Positions 36,757 through 45,868 of a stretch of DNA of 64,000 bases are shown piece after piece. The notes beneath the pieces are model-generated. The model made no database searches. It had not been told where the DNA came from and worked only from the letters and a program-made list of their open reading frames with translations. Within the stretch, counting starts at the first letter, position 1. Each line of letters begins with the position of its first letter. Source of the DNA: Altererythrobacter sp. TH136 (lineage in GTDB: Bacteria > Pseudomonadota > Alphaproteobacteria > Sphingomonadales > Sphingomonadaceae); the NCBI RefSeq assembly GCF_007065885.1, contig NZ_CP041409.1, positions 806,001 to 870,000 of the forward strand. The letters run 5' to 3'. The position numbers and the translations under genes were made by a program.

Positions 36757-37437
36757 TCAGTCTTGGCACAACCTCGCGGCCAAGGCCAGCAGCCGCGTAT
36801 CGGTGGGCTGGTCTGCTGCAACGGCGGTCCGCCATCCGGACCCCGCGGCGGTCACGATCCGGGGGCCGAGGCCGGCGATGGTTACCGGCGCGCGGTCGAT
36901 CGCCAGGCGATCGCACTCGCCGGCGAACCGCTCCGCCGCGTCCGCGGAATGGAGCAGCACCACCGCGCCACCGCGCAGCACAGCCGGCACCGCGGGGTCC
37001 AGATCGACCGGCTGCGCGCGGTAGACCACGCGCTCGGCCATCGTGCATCCGCCGCGCACCTGCAGCGCGATCCGCTTCTCCCCGGCAAGGCGCAACAACC
37101 TGACGGGCGTGGTGAAAGCATCGATCACGGATTGCAGCCCGCCCTCGCCCGTACCCGCGACGGTGAACCCTGCGGCGCGGGCTGCCTGCGCAGTGCGCTC
37201 CCCGACAGCGAAAACCGGTAGCCCCGTCAGCCGGGCGAGATCCGTCCCGCCGCAGCGGAAGGCATTGGCGCTGCCCGCGATGATCGCGTCGTATTGGGAA
37301 GCGTTCGGCACCTGCCAGGCCACGGGCTCCATCGCGGACAGGGGCGCCCCCATCGCGGTCAATCCCAGAGCTTCGGCGGCGGCCAGTGTTTCGCTGAGCC
37401 CCGGTTCGGGCCGCAGCACGATCAGCGGCTGCGTCAC
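36757..37437 (-). CDS. hemD: Uroporphyrinogen-III synthase
   Basis: 226 aa from GTG 37437. Cyclises hydroxymethylbilane to uroporphyrinogen III in haem synthesis. Family identity rests on VLRPEPGLSETLAAAEALG at the start, the DAIIAGSANAFRCGG segment, PVFAVGERTAQAARAAGF and the C-terminal APVTIAGLGPRIVTAAGSGW. HemD is poorly conserved in general, so context matters: it overlaps the hemC stop by 4 bp (GTGA) and is followed by the Mic60-like gene. The open frame continues upstream within hemC in another frame and is not coding there. Confidence 0.9.
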   Translation of the reverse strand: MTQPLIVLRPEPGLSETLAAAEALGLTAMGAPLSAMEPVAWQVPNASQYDAIIAGSANAFRCGGTDLARLTGLPVFAVGERTAQAARAAGFTVAGTGEGGLQSVIDAFTTPVRLLRLAGEKRIALQVRGGCTMAERVVYRAQPVDLDPAVPAVLRGGAVVLLHSADAAERFAGECDRLAIDRAPVTIAGLGPRIVTAAGSGWRTAVAADQPTDTRLLALAARLCQD

Positions 37438-38360
37438 GGTCCGCTGAACAGCGCGGCAATTCCCGGCGTCGCGCGGGCCAGCAGGTCCGCCGCCAGCCGT
37501 CCGGCCGCTGCGTGGTCCCCGGCTGTGAAGGTCGCGGTGCCCTCCACCCGCTCCGCCCCGTCCGCGCTGAACAGTGCGGCGGTCATCGCGAGGTGTGCTC
37601 CGTCGGAACGGGTGAGCACGGCAATGGGCGACTGGCAACTGCCGCCCAGTCCCGCCAGCAAGGCGCGCTCCGCCATGACTTCCGCCCGGCTGGGGGCGTG
37701 GTCCACCGCCGACAGCCACTCCCGGGTCTGGGCAGCGTCGGCGCGGCATTCGATCCCGATGGCGCCCTGCGCGGGAGCCGGCAGCCAGTCAGAAGTTTCC
37801 AGCGGATGTCCCGTGCCGGTCTCCCCCAGCCGCTCCAGCCCGGCCGCCGCGAGCAGGGTCACGTCGGCCTCTCCCGCCGCCAGCTTGGAGATGCGGGTCG
37901 CCACGTTGCCGCGGATCGGCACCACCTGCACATCCGGCCGGCGGTACAGCATCTGCGCGGCCCGGCGCGGCGCGCTGGTGCCGACCCGGGCGCCTTCGGG
38001 GATGCCCCGGATGCTGGCGGCACCGAGCAGGACGTCGCGTACATCCGCGCGCGGGAGCACGGCGGCGATCGTCAGCCAATCGGGCCGAATGGTCTCGACA
38101 TCCTTCAGCGAGTGAACCGCCCCGTCGATCCGGCCATCCTCGAGACAGGCGTCGAGTTCCTTGGTCCACAGCGCCTTGCCGCCGATCTCCGCCAGCGGGC
38201 GGTCCTGCACCTTGTCCCCGCTCGCCAGCACCGGCACCAGTTCGACCGCGCTTTCGTCCCATCCGTGCGCCTTGCACAACCGCGCGCGCGCCTCATGCGC
38301 CTGCGCCATGGCAAGCGGTGAGCGGCGGGTTCCGAGGCGAAGCTTGGGTGTCACAGTCAT
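37434..38360 (-). CDS. hemC: Hydroxymethylbilane synthase (porphobilinogen deaminase)
   Basis: 308 aa. Polymerises four porphobilinogens into hydroxymethylbilane. Shows LRLGTRRSPLAMAQA, KALWTKELDACLEDGRIDGAVHSLKD, APRRAAQML, and the dipyrromethane cofactor attachment Cys242 in GGSCQSPIAV. Full length. Divergent from tsaD with a 46-bp gap; hemD overlaps its stop by 4 bp. Confidence 0.96.
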   Translation of the reverse strand: MTVTPKLRLGTRRSPLAMAQAHEARARLCKAHGWDESAVELVPVLASGDKVQDRPLAEIGGKALWTKELDACLEDGRIDGAVHSLKDVETIRPDWLTIAAVLPRADVRDVLLGAASIRGIPEGARVGTSAPRRAAQMLYRRPDVQVVPIRGNVATRISKLAAGEADVTLLAAAGLERLGETGTGHPLETSDWLPAPAQGAIGIECRADAAQTREWLSAVDHAPSRAEVMAERALLAGLGGSCQSPIAVLTRSDGAHLAMTAALFSADGAERVEGTATFTAGDHAAAGRLAADLLARATPGIAALFSGP

Positions 38361-38406
38361 CGGGTGCGCTTGCCGTAGCCAAGCAAAGCTCTAAGTGAAA
38401 GCAACG

Positions 38407-39444
38407 ATGGGTGTGGTGCTGGGCATTGAATCGAGCTGCGACGAAACCGCAGCGGCGCTGGTCGCAGGCGATCGCACGATCATCGCGCAGGCCATCGCCA
38501 GCCAGGACGAAGCGCACGCGCCTTATGGCGGCGTGGTGCCCGAAATCGCCGCGCGTGCCCATGCCGAACGGCTGGCGCCGATGATCGAGGCGGTGATGCG
38601 TGACGGTGGGCTCAAGCTGGGCGACCTCGATGCCGTCGCCGCCACCGCCGGGCCCGGTCTCATCGGCGGGGTCATGGTCGGGCTGGTCACCGCCAAGGCG
38701 CTGGCGATGGCGGGCGACGTTCCGCTGATGGCGATCAATCACCTGGAAGGCCATGCGCTCAGCCCGCGCCTCGCGGATCCGGCGCTGGCGTTCCCTTACG
38801 CCCTGCTGATGGTGTCTGGCGGGCACTGCCAGATCCTCCGGGTGGAGGGCGTCGGACGATACCAGCGACTCGCGACAACCATCGACGATGCGCTGGGCGA
38901 AGCGTTCGACAAGACGGCCAAGATACTCGGGCTCGGTTTCCCCGGCGGACCGGCCGTTGAGCAGCTTGCGCGGGAGGGCGATCCGGAGGCAGTTCCCCTC
39001 CCCCGCCCGCTGGTCGGCAGCGGGGAGCCGCACTTCAGCTTCGCCGGCCTGAAGAGCGCGGTGCTGCGCGCGCACCAGAGCGGCCTTCATGCCGATGCGG
39101 ACCTTGCCGCCAGCTTCCAGCAGGCCGCGATCGATTGCGTGGTCGATCGGCTTACCCATGCCCTGCGCGCGATGGAGCCGGTCGAAACGCTGGTCGTCGC
39201 TGGCGGCGTGGCCGCGAACCAGGCAGTGCGCCGCGCTCTCGAAAGCCTCACCGCGGCGCAGGGCTTGCGTTTCTCCGCGCCGCCGCCGGCGCTGTGCACC
39301 GATAATGCCGCGATGATCGCGTGGGCCGGGCAGGAGCGGCTGGCGATCGGTGCCCCGTTCGATCCGCTCGACATCGCCGCCCGCCCCCGCTGGCCGCTCG
39401 ATCCCGCGGCAGAGCCGGTGCGCGGCGCAGGGTACAAGGCTTGA
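38407..39444 (+). CDS. tsaD: tRNA N6-adenosine threonylcarbamoyltransferase TsaD
   Basis: 345 aa. Transfers the threonylcarbamoyl group to A37 of tRNAs reading ANN codons, with TsaB and TsaE. The ASKHA-type ATP-binding fold shows VLGIESSCDETAAALV at the N-terminus, metal-ligand His residues in VVPEIAARAHAERL, NHLEGHALSPRL, MVSGGHCQIL and VVAGGVAANQAVR. ATG 38407 places the first strand as in relatives; GTG 38395 would add four residues. gpsA starts on its stop codon. Confidence 0.95.
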   Translation: MGVVLGIESSCDETAAALVAGDRTIIAQAIASQDEAHAPYGGVVPEIAARAHAERLAPMIEAVMRDGGLKLGDLDAVAATAGPGLIGGVMVGLVTAKALAMAGDVPLMAINHLEGHALSPRLADPALAFPYALLMVSGGHCQILRVEGVGRYQRLATTIDDALGEAFDKTAKILGLGFPGGPAVEQLAREGDPEAVPLPRPLVGSGEPHFSFAGLKSAVLRAHQSGLHADADLAASFQQAAIDCVVDRLTHALRAMEPVETLVVAGGVAANQAVRRALESLTAAQGLRFSAPPPALCTDNAAMIAWAGQERLAIGAPFDPLDIAARPRWPLDPAAEPVRGAGYKA

Positions 39445-40439
39445 GTTCCGCCTCTCCGCAAGTCGCGGTGCTGGGCGCAGGGGCCTGGGGGACCGCGCTG
39501 GCGCAGATGCTCGCCAGCGACGGGCGCGAGGTGCTGTTGTGGGCGCGCGAACCGGAGCTGGTCGAGGAGATCAACACCCGCCGCACCAACAGCCTGTTCC
39601 TCCCGTCCGCCATGCTCGCGCCGTCGATCCGCGCGACCGGTGACCTGAGCGATCTGGCGCAGGCGGAGCTGGTGCTCGCCGTCACGCCAGCACAGCACCT
39701 CGCCGCCGTGGTCGAAGCGATGCCGGCGCATCCGCGCGATCTGGTGCTTTGTTCCAAGGGCATCGAAGCGGGCACCGGGCGGCTGATGAACCACGTGGCC
39801 CGCGATGCCGCCCCCGAAAGCGAAATCGCGGTCTTGTCCGGGCCCACGTTCGCTCACGAGGTCGCAGCCGGCTTGCCGACCGCGGTGACGCTGGCTTGCG
39901 CAGGCGGCGAAGCGCAATGGCAGCGGCTGGCGCCGGCGATCGCGCGGCCGGCGTTCCGGCCATACTATTCGGATGACGTGGCAGGCGCCGAGATCGGGGG
40001 CGCGGTCAAGAACGTGCTGGCGATCGCCTGCGGAGTCGTCGACGGGCTCGGGCTCGGGCAGAACGCCCGCGCGGCGCTGATCGCCCGGGGTTATGCGGAA
40101 ATGCTCCGCTTCGGCGAGGCGCTGGGAGCGCAGCGCGACACCCTGGCCGGCTTGTGCGGCCTCGGCGACCTGGTGCTCACCTGCTCGTCCACCGCCAGCC
40201 GCAACTTCAGCCTCGGCAAGGCGCTCGGCGAAGGGGGCGATCCGGAGCAGCTTATGGCCGACCGGCGCACCGTGGCCGAAGGCGCGCATACCGCCCCGGT
40301 GCTCACCGAGCTGGCCGCGCGCCATGGGGTCGCCATGCCGATCGTGGCGGCGGTCTATCGCCTGCTGCACGGCGCCCCTGCCCGCGACATCGTTGCCGAA
40401 CTGCTCGCCCGGCCCCTGGGTGCAGAGACCGACGCGTGA
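39441..40439 (+). CDS. gpsA: NAD(P)-dependent glycerol-3-phosphate dehydrogenase
   Basis: 332 aa from TTG 39441, which overlaps the tsaD stop (TTGA). Reduces dihydroxyacetone phosphate to glycerol-3-phosphate for phospholipid synthesis. Rossmann motif VAVLGAGAWGTALAQMLA, LCSKGIEAGTGRLM, SGPTFAHEVAAGLPTAV, and the catalytic Lys in EIGGAVKNVLAIACG, followed by GLGDLVLTCSSTASRNF. Full length. The next gene starts at GTG 40436 over this stop. The TTG start is supported by the Rossmann strand beginning 6 residues later and by the overlap. Confidence 0.94.
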   Translation: MSSASPQVAVLGAGAWGTALAQMLASDGREVLLWAREPELVEEINTRRTNSLFLPSAMLAPSIRATGDLSDLAQAELVLAVTPAQHLAAVVEAMPAHPRDLVLCSKGIEAGTGRLMNHVARDAAPESEIAVLSGPTFAHEVAAGLPTAVTLACAGGEAQWQRLAPAIARPAFRPYYSDDVAGAEIGGAVKNVLAIACGVVDGLGLGQNARAALIARGYAEMLRFGEALGAQRDTLAGLCGLGDLVLTCSSTASRNFSLGKALGEGGDPEQLMADRRTVAEGAHTAPVLTELAARHGVAMPIVAAVYRLLHGAPARDIVAELLARPLGAETDA

Positions 40440-41980
40440 ATTCAGACCGCGATCAGGGTGACATCGCTGCTCTGGCCAAGGGCGGCCGGCAGAACTTCTT
40501 CGGTTTCCTGCTGCGCCTTGCGGGGATGCTGCCGTTCCTGTTCATCGCGGGCCGGCTCTACGGCGCGGCCGCGCTCGGCCGCTATGCCTCGGCCCTGGTC
40601 GTGGTCGAGATCGTCGGGCTGATCTGCTCCATGGGGGAGAAGCGCGGGCTCGCCCAGCGCCTGACCGAGGATCCCGACACCCGCCCCGCCAATGTCGTGT
40701 TCGATGGTATGCTCATCGCGCTTCTCGCCGGATCGGCCGCTGCGGCGTTTTTCTGGCTGGTGCCGGCACCGCTGTTCCCGAGCGGGGAATACACCCAGCT
40801 CGACCGGCTGATCGTGCTGGCGATCCCCGCCTATGCGTTGACTGAGATCGTGCTGGCCGCGCAGGCGTATCGCTTCGACATCGCCACCACCGTCCGCGCG
40901 CGTTCGATCGTCCTTCCCTGGACGCTGTCGATCGGTGCCGGCGTGCTGTGGTTCGTGGTGCCGGAATCCGGCCTTGCGCTCGCATACCTCGCAGCGACCC
41001 TGGCGGGGCTTTCCACGGGACTGTGGTCGTTCCTGAGGACGTATGGCTTGCCGCGCGCCTGGCACCCGCGGCTGGGGGAGATGGCCCGGTTGACTACCCG
41101 CGCGTTGCCGCTGGCCACCGCCGATGCCATCGAGTGGGGCACCCGGCGGCTCGACATCTTCATCCTGGGCCTGTTCGCGGCGCCGAGCGCGGTCGGGGTC
41201 TATTACGTCGCCCAGCAGGTCGCCTCGCTGCCGCAGAAGCTGAAAACCAGCTTCGAGCCGATCCTGGGGCCGGTAATCACCCGCAATCTCAAGGACAAGA
41301 ACTACGCGGCGATCGCCCGCCAGGTGTGCCAGGTGGGCTTCTGGATCACCGCCGCGCAAGCCGGAATCGGGCTGGCACTCGGAATTCCGGGAGAAGCGGT
41401 GATGGGGCTGATGGGTCCGAACTTCGTCGGCGGGACCGGGGCGCTGGCGTTCCTGCTGGCGGCGGAGGTCGTAGCCTCCACCGCGGTGGTGTCGGAAGCG
41501 GCCCTGATCTACGTCGCGCGGGTCCGTAATTTGCTGATTTCGGTGGCGACGATCGGGCTGCAGGCGTTGCTTACGGTGGCAGCGATGCTGATGGTTGATC
41601 GTTTCGACCTGCCCGAGACCTGGAAGGCCGCCGGCGCGGCGGCGGCACTGATGCTGGCGCTCGGGGTCGCAAGCCTGGTGAAGTCGATCGTGCTGAGCCG
41701 CTTCCTCCAGCATCGGATCAACAACTGGCGCTGGGCGCTGGTATATGCGGCCGCGCCGGCCATCCTGGTCGGCTGGGTGGCGACCATGCTGCCCGAATGG
41801 GCCGAACTGGCGATCGGGGTTCCCGCGATCCTGTTGGCGTACGGCTGGGTGATCTGGCGGTTTGGCTTCGGCCCGGAAGACCGGGTACTGTTTCGTCGTA
41901 ATCTCGAACATGCCGATGAAGCGATCGATGCCGAAGCCGCCGCGATCGCCGGCGCACCTGCTAGAAAGGTAGAACCATGA
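40436..41980 (+). CDS. Polysaccharide flippase (oligosaccharide/lipopolysaccharide export membrane protein)
   Basis: 514 aa from GTG 40436, overlapping the gpsA stop by 4 bp (GTGA). About 12-14 membrane helices of the MOP/Wzx-like fold: NFFGFLLRLAGMLPFLFIAGRLYG at the start, ATADAIEWGTRRLDIFILGLFAAPSAVGVYYVAQQVASLPQK in the middle, characteristic of polysaccharide biosynthesis exporters. Probably flips a lipid-linked sugar across the inner membrane. Substrate unknown; no glycosyltransferase is in the window. The HhH gene overlaps its stop by 4 bp (ATGA). Confidence 0.85.
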   Translation: MNSDRDQGDIAALAKGGRQNFFGFLLRLAGMLPFLFIAGRLYGAAALGRYASALVVVEIVGLICSMGEKRGLAQRLTEDPDTRPANVVFDGMLIALLAGSAAAAFFWLVPAPLFPSGEYTQLDRLIVLAIPAYALTEIVLAAQAYRFDIATTVRARSIVLPWTLSIGAGVLWFVVPESGLALAYLAATLAGLSTGLWSFLRTYGLPRAWHPRLGEMARLTTRALPLATADAIEWGTRRLDIFILGLFAAPSAVGVYYVAQQVASLPQKLKTSFEPILGPVITRNLKDKNYAAIARQVCQVGFWITAAQAGIGLALGIPGEAVMGLMGPNFVGGTGALAFLLAAEVVASTAVVSEAALIYVARVRNLLISVATIGLQALLTVAAMLMVDRFDLPETWKAAGAAAALMLALGVASLVKSIVLSRFLQHRINNWRWALVYAAAPAILVGWVATMLPEWAELAIGVPAILLAYGWVIWRFGFGPEDRVLFRRNLEHADEAIDAEAAAIAGAPARKVEP

Positions 41981-42510
41981 ACGATTTCGTCACTGCCAAC
42001 TGGCCGCTGATGGTAATCGCGACTTTGGTGGTCATCGCGCTGCTGTGGTGGCTGCTGGTCGCCTCGCGGCGCACCCGGGTCCAGATCGACCGGCACGATA
42101 TGCTCGATGAGGATGCCGCGCCCGCCGCGCGCAACCACGCGCTGATCGATGCGCCGCCCGCCGCGGCGCCATCGGTCGTGGTGCCCCCGCTGGTGCCTGA
42201 TGCCATCGGCGGCGCTGGCGTCGCGGTCGCCGCCGCCGCGCTCGAGGCACGGCGGGACGCAGGGGAAATCGCCGGTGACGATCTCACCCGCATCAAGGGG
42301 CTGGGTCCAAAGCTTGCCGCCACGCTCAACGACCTTGGCGTGTCGCGTTTCGATCAGATCGCGGGGTGGAGCGATGCTGACATCGACCGGATCGATGCGC
42401 AGCTCGGGCGCTTCCAGGGCCGCATCCGCCGCGATGACTGGGTCGGCCAGGCCCGCCTTCTGTCAGCTGGGGACGAGGCCGCGTTTCAGGCGAAGTTCGG
42501 CGCCGTCTGA
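41977..42510 (+). CDS. Membrane-anchored helix-hairpin-helix protein
   Basis: 177 aa. An N-terminal membrane helix (WPLMVIATLVVIALLWWLLVA), a proline/alanine-rich linker (residues about 45-90), then a C-terminal helix-hairpin-helix region LTRIKGLGPKLAATLNDLGVSRFDQIAGW with further RIRRDDWVGQARLLS. The KGLGPK loop is the phosphate-binding HhH hairpin, suggesting nucleic-acid or protein binding at the membrane face. Proteins of this layout are known in Sphingomonadales but have no assigned role. It overlaps the flippase stop, completing the tsaD-gpsA-flippase-HhH coupled set. Confidence 0.75.
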   Translation: MNDFVTANWPLMVIATLVVIALLWWLLVASRRTRVQIDRHDMLDEDAAPAARNHALIDAPPAAAPSVVVPPLVPDAIGGAGVAVAAAALEARRDAGEIAGDDLTRIKGLGPKLAATLNDLGVSRFDQIAGWSDADIDRIDAQLGRFQGRIRRDDWVGQARLLSAGDEAAFQAKFGAV

Positions 42511-42579
42511 TAGGGAACAAAATCAAGTCTTCGGGGTTAATGCGCGATCCACCCTGAACCCCGTGCAGAAGGAATAATC

Positions 42580-42939
42580 ATGGCTCAACAGTGCGTCCTC
42601 GTGGCCGAAGATGAGCTGATCATCGGGGTGGACCTGTGCGATACCGTGGAGGAAGCCGGGTACGATGTCGCGGGCCCGTTTGAATCCTCGAGTTCCGCAA
42701 TCGACGCTATCGAGCGCCGCAAGCCGGACCTCGCGATCCTCGACGTGCGGCTCGGTGACGGTGAAGTGTTTCCTCTCGCTGAAAAGCTGATGGCGGCGAA
42801 CGTGCCGGTGATCTTCCACTCCGGCGAATTTTCACCGAGCGAGGTGAGCGGCCGCTATCCGCAGGCGCACGCGCTGGCCAAGCCGTGCCCGCCCGATCAG
42901 ATCATCGCCACCATGCGAGAGGCTCTGGCCGAAGCCTGA
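42580..42939 (+). CDS. Single-domain response regulator (receiver only)
   Basis: 119 aa. A CheY-like receiver with [22 protein letters not shown] (acidic Asp/Glu pair), phospho-acceptor Asp in [13 protein letters not shown], Ser/Thr-position switch in IFHSGEFS, and Lys in ALAKPCPPD. No output domain. The AEDELIIG start is like receivers of the general-stress or CheY-like class in Sphingomonadales. Which kinase it serves is unknown; no kinase is adjacent. Preceded by AGAAGGAATAATC as ribosome-binding site. Confidence 0.85.
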   Translation: MAQQCVLVAEDELIIGVDLCDTVEEAGYDVAGPFESSSSAIDAIERRKPDLAILDVRLGDGEVFPLAEKLMAANVPVIFHSGEFSPSEVSGRYPQAHALAKPCPPDQIIATMREALAEA

Positions 42940-42977
42940 CCTTGCACGCGGTGCCCGGTCCTGCAAAGGATCGGCGC

Positions 42978-44153
42978 ATGACACCATTCGACTGGCACGA
43001 CCCGTTCAGCCTCGACGCGCAGCTTTCCGAAGACGAGCGCATGATCCGCGACGCCGCCCATGCGTTCGCGCAATCCGAATTGCAGCCCCGCGTGATCGAG
43101 GCGTTCGCCAACGAGGTCGATGCGCCCGAGCTGTTCCCACTGATGGGCCGCGCCGGACTGCTGGGCGCCACGGTCCCGGAGGAATACGGCGGCGCGGGCG
43201 CGAGCTATGTCGCCTACGGCCTGATCGCGCGAGAGATCGAACGGGTGGATTCTGGTTACCGCTCGATGGCGAGCGTGCAGTCCAGCCTCGTGATGTACCC
43301 GATCCACGCTTACGGCTCCGAAGCTCAAAAGCGCAAATACCTGCCCGGCCTCGCCAGCGGTGAACTCATCGGCTGCTTCGGCCTGACCGAGCCTGACGCC
43401 GGTTCCGATCCTGGCGGCATGCGCACGTATGCCAAGCAGAATGGTGACGGCTACTCGTTGTCGGGCGCCAAGACCTGGATCAGCAACGCCCCGTTCGCCG
43501 ACGTGTTCGTCGTCTGGGCCAAGAGCGAGGCGCACGGCGGTGCGATCCGCGGGTTTATCCTCGACAAGGGCATGGCGGGCCTGTCCGCGCCCAAGATCGA
43601 CAACAAGCTGTCCTTGCGCGCCAGCACCACCGGCATGATCCTGATGGACGAGGTCAAGGTCGGCGCCGATGCGCTGCTGCCCGAGGTGTCCGGGCTCAAG
43701 GGTCCGTTCGGTTGCCTAAACCGCGCGCGCTACGGCATATCTTGGGGTGCGATGGGCGCGGCCGAGTTCTGCCTTCACGCCGCGCGCCAGTACGGCCTCG
43801 ATCGCGAGCAGTTCGGCGTGCCGCTCGCCTCCAAGCAGCTCTTCCAGCTCAAGCTCGCCGACATGATGAGTGAAATCGCCCTGGGGCTCCAGGCGTCGCT
43901 TCGCGTGGGCCGGCTGATGGACGAGCACGCCTTCGCGCCCGAGATGATCTCGATCGTCAAGCGCAACAATGTCGGCAAGGCGCTCGATATCGCGCGTAAG
44001 AGCCGCGACATGCACGGCGGCAACGGGATCAGCGGCGAATACCAGGTGATCCGCCACATGGTGAACCTCGAAACGGTGAACACCTATGAAGGCACGCACG
44101 ATGTCCACGCGCTGATCCTGGGCCGCGCGATCACCGGGATCCCGGCGTTTTGA
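42978..44153 (+). CDS. gcdH: Glutaryl-CoA dehydrogenase
   Basis: 391 aa. Oxidises and decarboxylates glutaryl-CoA to crotonyl-CoA at the end of lysine/tryptophan or benzoyl-CoA degradation. Matches GCDH rather than generic acyl-CoA dehydrogenases: Arg95 in [16 protein letters not shown] binds the gamma-carboxylate, Glu371 in [15 protein letters not shown] is the catalytic base, and [18 protein letters not shown] is intact. FAD-binding segments [10 protein letters not shown] and [13 protein letters not shown] are present. ATG 42978 follows AAAGGATCGGC. The maiA-like frame begins over its stop codon. Confidence 0.94.
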   Translation: MTPFDWHDPFSLDAQLSEDERMIRDAAHAFAQSELQPRVIEAFANEVDAPELFPLMGRAGLLGATVPEEYGGAGASYVAYGLIAREIERVDSGYRSMASVQSSLVMYPIHAYGSEAQKRKYLPGLASGELIGCFGLTEPDAGSDPGGMRTYAKQNGDGYSLSGAKTWISNAPFADVFVVWAKSEAHGGAIRGFILDKGMAGLSAPKIDNKLSLRASTTGMILMDEVKVGADALLPEVSGLKGPFGCLNRARYGISWGAMGAAEFCLHAARQYGLDREQFGVPLASKQLFQLKLADMMSEIALGLQASLRVGRLMDEHAFAPEMISIVKRNNVGKALDIARKSRDMHGGNGISGEYQVIRHMVNLETVNTYEGTHDVHALILGRAITGIPAF

Positions 44154-44167
44154 CGCATCAGAAGCAG

Positions 44168-44803
44168 ATGCGCCTGTGGGCCTATTTTCGCAGTTCGACC
44201 AGCTATCGGCTGCGGATCGCGCTGAACCTCAAGGGCCTCGAATACGAGGTCATTCCGGTGGACCTGCGCACCGCACAGCAGAAGGACGCCGGGTTTACCG
44301 CGCGCAACCCCTTCGGCAGCGTTCCCATGCTCGAGGCGGACGGACGCGACCGCGCGCAGTCGATGGCGCTGCTCGAATGGCTGGACGAGGCGTACCCCGA
44401 ACCCCCGCTGCTGCCCTCAGGGATGGAGGACCGCTACACCGCGCGCGAGCTTGCCTATGGCATCGCCACTGAAATCCACGCGGTGAACAACCTGCCGGTG
44501 CTCAATTATCTCAAGACCGAGCTCGGCCATTCGCAGGACGAGATCGACGTCTGGTACCGCCACTGGCTGGCGCGCACGCTCGATCCGGTCGAGGGGCTGC
44601 TGGCGCAGATCGGCACCGGCGAATTCCTGTTCGACGGGCCCGGCCTGTTCGAAGTCGTCCTGCTTCCGCAGGTATACAATGCGCGCAAGTTCGCGTTCGA
44701 TTTCTCCCGCCACCCGCATATCGAGCGGATCGAGGCGGCGTGTCTCGCCCTGCCCGCGTTCGAGCGCGCCCACCCCGACAACCAACCGGATAGCCCGCAA
44801 TGA
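44168..44803 (+). CDS. maiA: Maleylacetoacetate isomerase (zeta-class GST)
   Basis: 211 aa from ATG 44168. Isomerises maleylacetoacetate to fumarylacetoacetate using glutathione in tyrosine/homogentisate breakdown. N-terminal motif YFRSSTSYRLRIALNLKGLEYE holds the SSxxxR active site, followed by NPFGSVPMLEADG (glutathione cis-Pro loop) and the helical C-terminal domain with WLDEAYPEPPLLP and a maleylacetoacetate isomerase-like end. A TTG at 44150 overlaps the gcdH stop (TTGA) and would add six residues; family comparison favours the ATG. The FAH-like gene overlaps its stop by 4 bp (ATGA). Confidence 0.88.
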   Translation: MRLWAYFRSSTSYRLRIALNLKGLEYEVIPVDLRTAQQKDAGFTARNPFGSVPMLEADGRDRAQSMALLEWLDEAYPEPPLLPSGMEDRYTARELAYGIATEIHAVNNLPVLNYLKTELGHSQDEIDVWYRHWLARTLDPVEGLLAQIGTGEFLFDGPGLFEVVLLPQVYNARKFAFDFSRHPHIERIEAACLALPAFERAHPDNQPDSPQ

Positions 44804-45807
44804 AACTCGCCTCTCTCAAGCACGGCCGCGACGGCAAGCTGGTCGTCGTGTCCAAGGACATCACCCGCTATTCGTCGGCCGAGCACATCGCTCCGACGAT
44901 GCAGTACGCGCTCGACAATTGGGCTGAGGTCGCACCGCAGCTGGAGGCGCTGTACCGTGACGTCGAGCACTGGACGGTGCCGTGCGGGCGCTTCCACGAA
45001 CATGACGCCGCCAGCCCCCTTCCTCGCGCGTACCAGTGGGCGGACGGCAGCGCGTACATCAACCACGTCGAACTGGTCCGCCAGGCGCGCGGCGCGCAAG
45101 TGCCGGAAAGCTTCTACCATGACCCGCTGATGTATCAGGGCGGCAGCGACGGTTTCTTGGCCCCCCGCGATCCCATCCCGCTCAAGGACACCGCCTGGGG
45201 CTGCGACATGGAGGGCGAGATCGCCGTCATCGTCGACGACGTGCCGATGGGCGTGTCGTCCGACGAGGCGGTGGGGCACATCAAGCTGCTGATGCTGGTC
45301 AACGACGTGTCGCTGCGGGGCCTCATCCCGGGTGAGCTGGAGAAGGGTTTCGGCTTCTTCCAGTCGAAGCCCGCCAGCGCGTTCTCGCCGGTCGCGGTGA
45401 CTCCCGACGAGTTGGAAGATGCATGGGCCAACAGCGTCATCAACCTGCCGCTGATGGTGGATTACAACGGCCAGCCGTTCGGCCGGGCCAACGCCGCGCA
45501 GGAAGCCACGTTCAACCTGGCCGATCTGGTCGCTCACGCCGCCAAGACCCGTAGCCTGTGCGCCGGATCGATCATCGGTTCGGGCACGGTGAGCAACAAG
45601 GGTGCCGATGGCGGTCCGGGCACGCCCGTCAGCGAGGGAGGCGCTGGCTATTCGTGCATCGCCGAGATTCGCATGATCGAGACCATTGCCGGCGGAAAGC
45701 CGACCACGCCCTTCATGCAGCCGGGCGATGTGGTGTCGGTCGAAATGCGCGATGCGCAGGGCCATTCGATCTTCGGCAAGATCGAGCAGGAGGTCGTCGC
45801 CGCCTGA
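44800..45807 (+). CDS. Fumarylacetoacetate hydrolase family protein
   Basis: 335 aa. Contains the FAH-fold metal site: DMEGEIAVIVDD, with acidic ligands, then LLMLVNDVSLR, and KGFGFFQSKPASAFSPVAVTPDEL further on, and ends QPGDVVSVEMRDAQGHSIFGKIEQ. Beside a maleylacetoacetate isomerase it probably cleaves fumarylacetoacetate or a related ring-fission diketo acid. It is not the full 420-aa eukaryote-like FAH but the shorter bacterial form. Starts over the maiA stop (ATGA). The homogentisate dioxygenase expected in this pathway is not in the window. Confidence 0.9.
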   Translation: MKLASLKHGRDGKLVVVSKDITRYSSAEHIAPTMQYALDNWAEVAPQLEALYRDVEHWTVPCGRFHEHDAASPLPRAYQWADGSAYINHVELVRQARGAQVPESFYHDPLMYQGGSDGFLAPRDPIPLKDTAWGCDMEGEIAVIVDDVPMGVSSDEAVGHIKLLMLVNDVSLRGLIPGELEKGFGFFQSKPASAFSPVAVTPDELEDAWANSVINLPLMVDYNGQPFGRANAAQEATFNLADLVAHAAKTRSLCAGSIIGSGTVSNKGADGGPGTPVSEGGAGYSCIAEIRMIETIAGGKPTTPFMQPGDVVSVEMRDAQGHSIFGKIEQEVVAA

Positions 45808-45868
45808 TCGCGCTTGCGCGCAGACGCTTTCGAAATCATGGTATCCCGCAGATAACTGGGAGAGCACC

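Noticed and set aside
40154-40435. N-terminal extension of the flippase frame back into gpsA
   Set aside because: The extension lies within gpsA in another frame, and a GTG that overlaps the gpsA stop gives a normal N-terminus.
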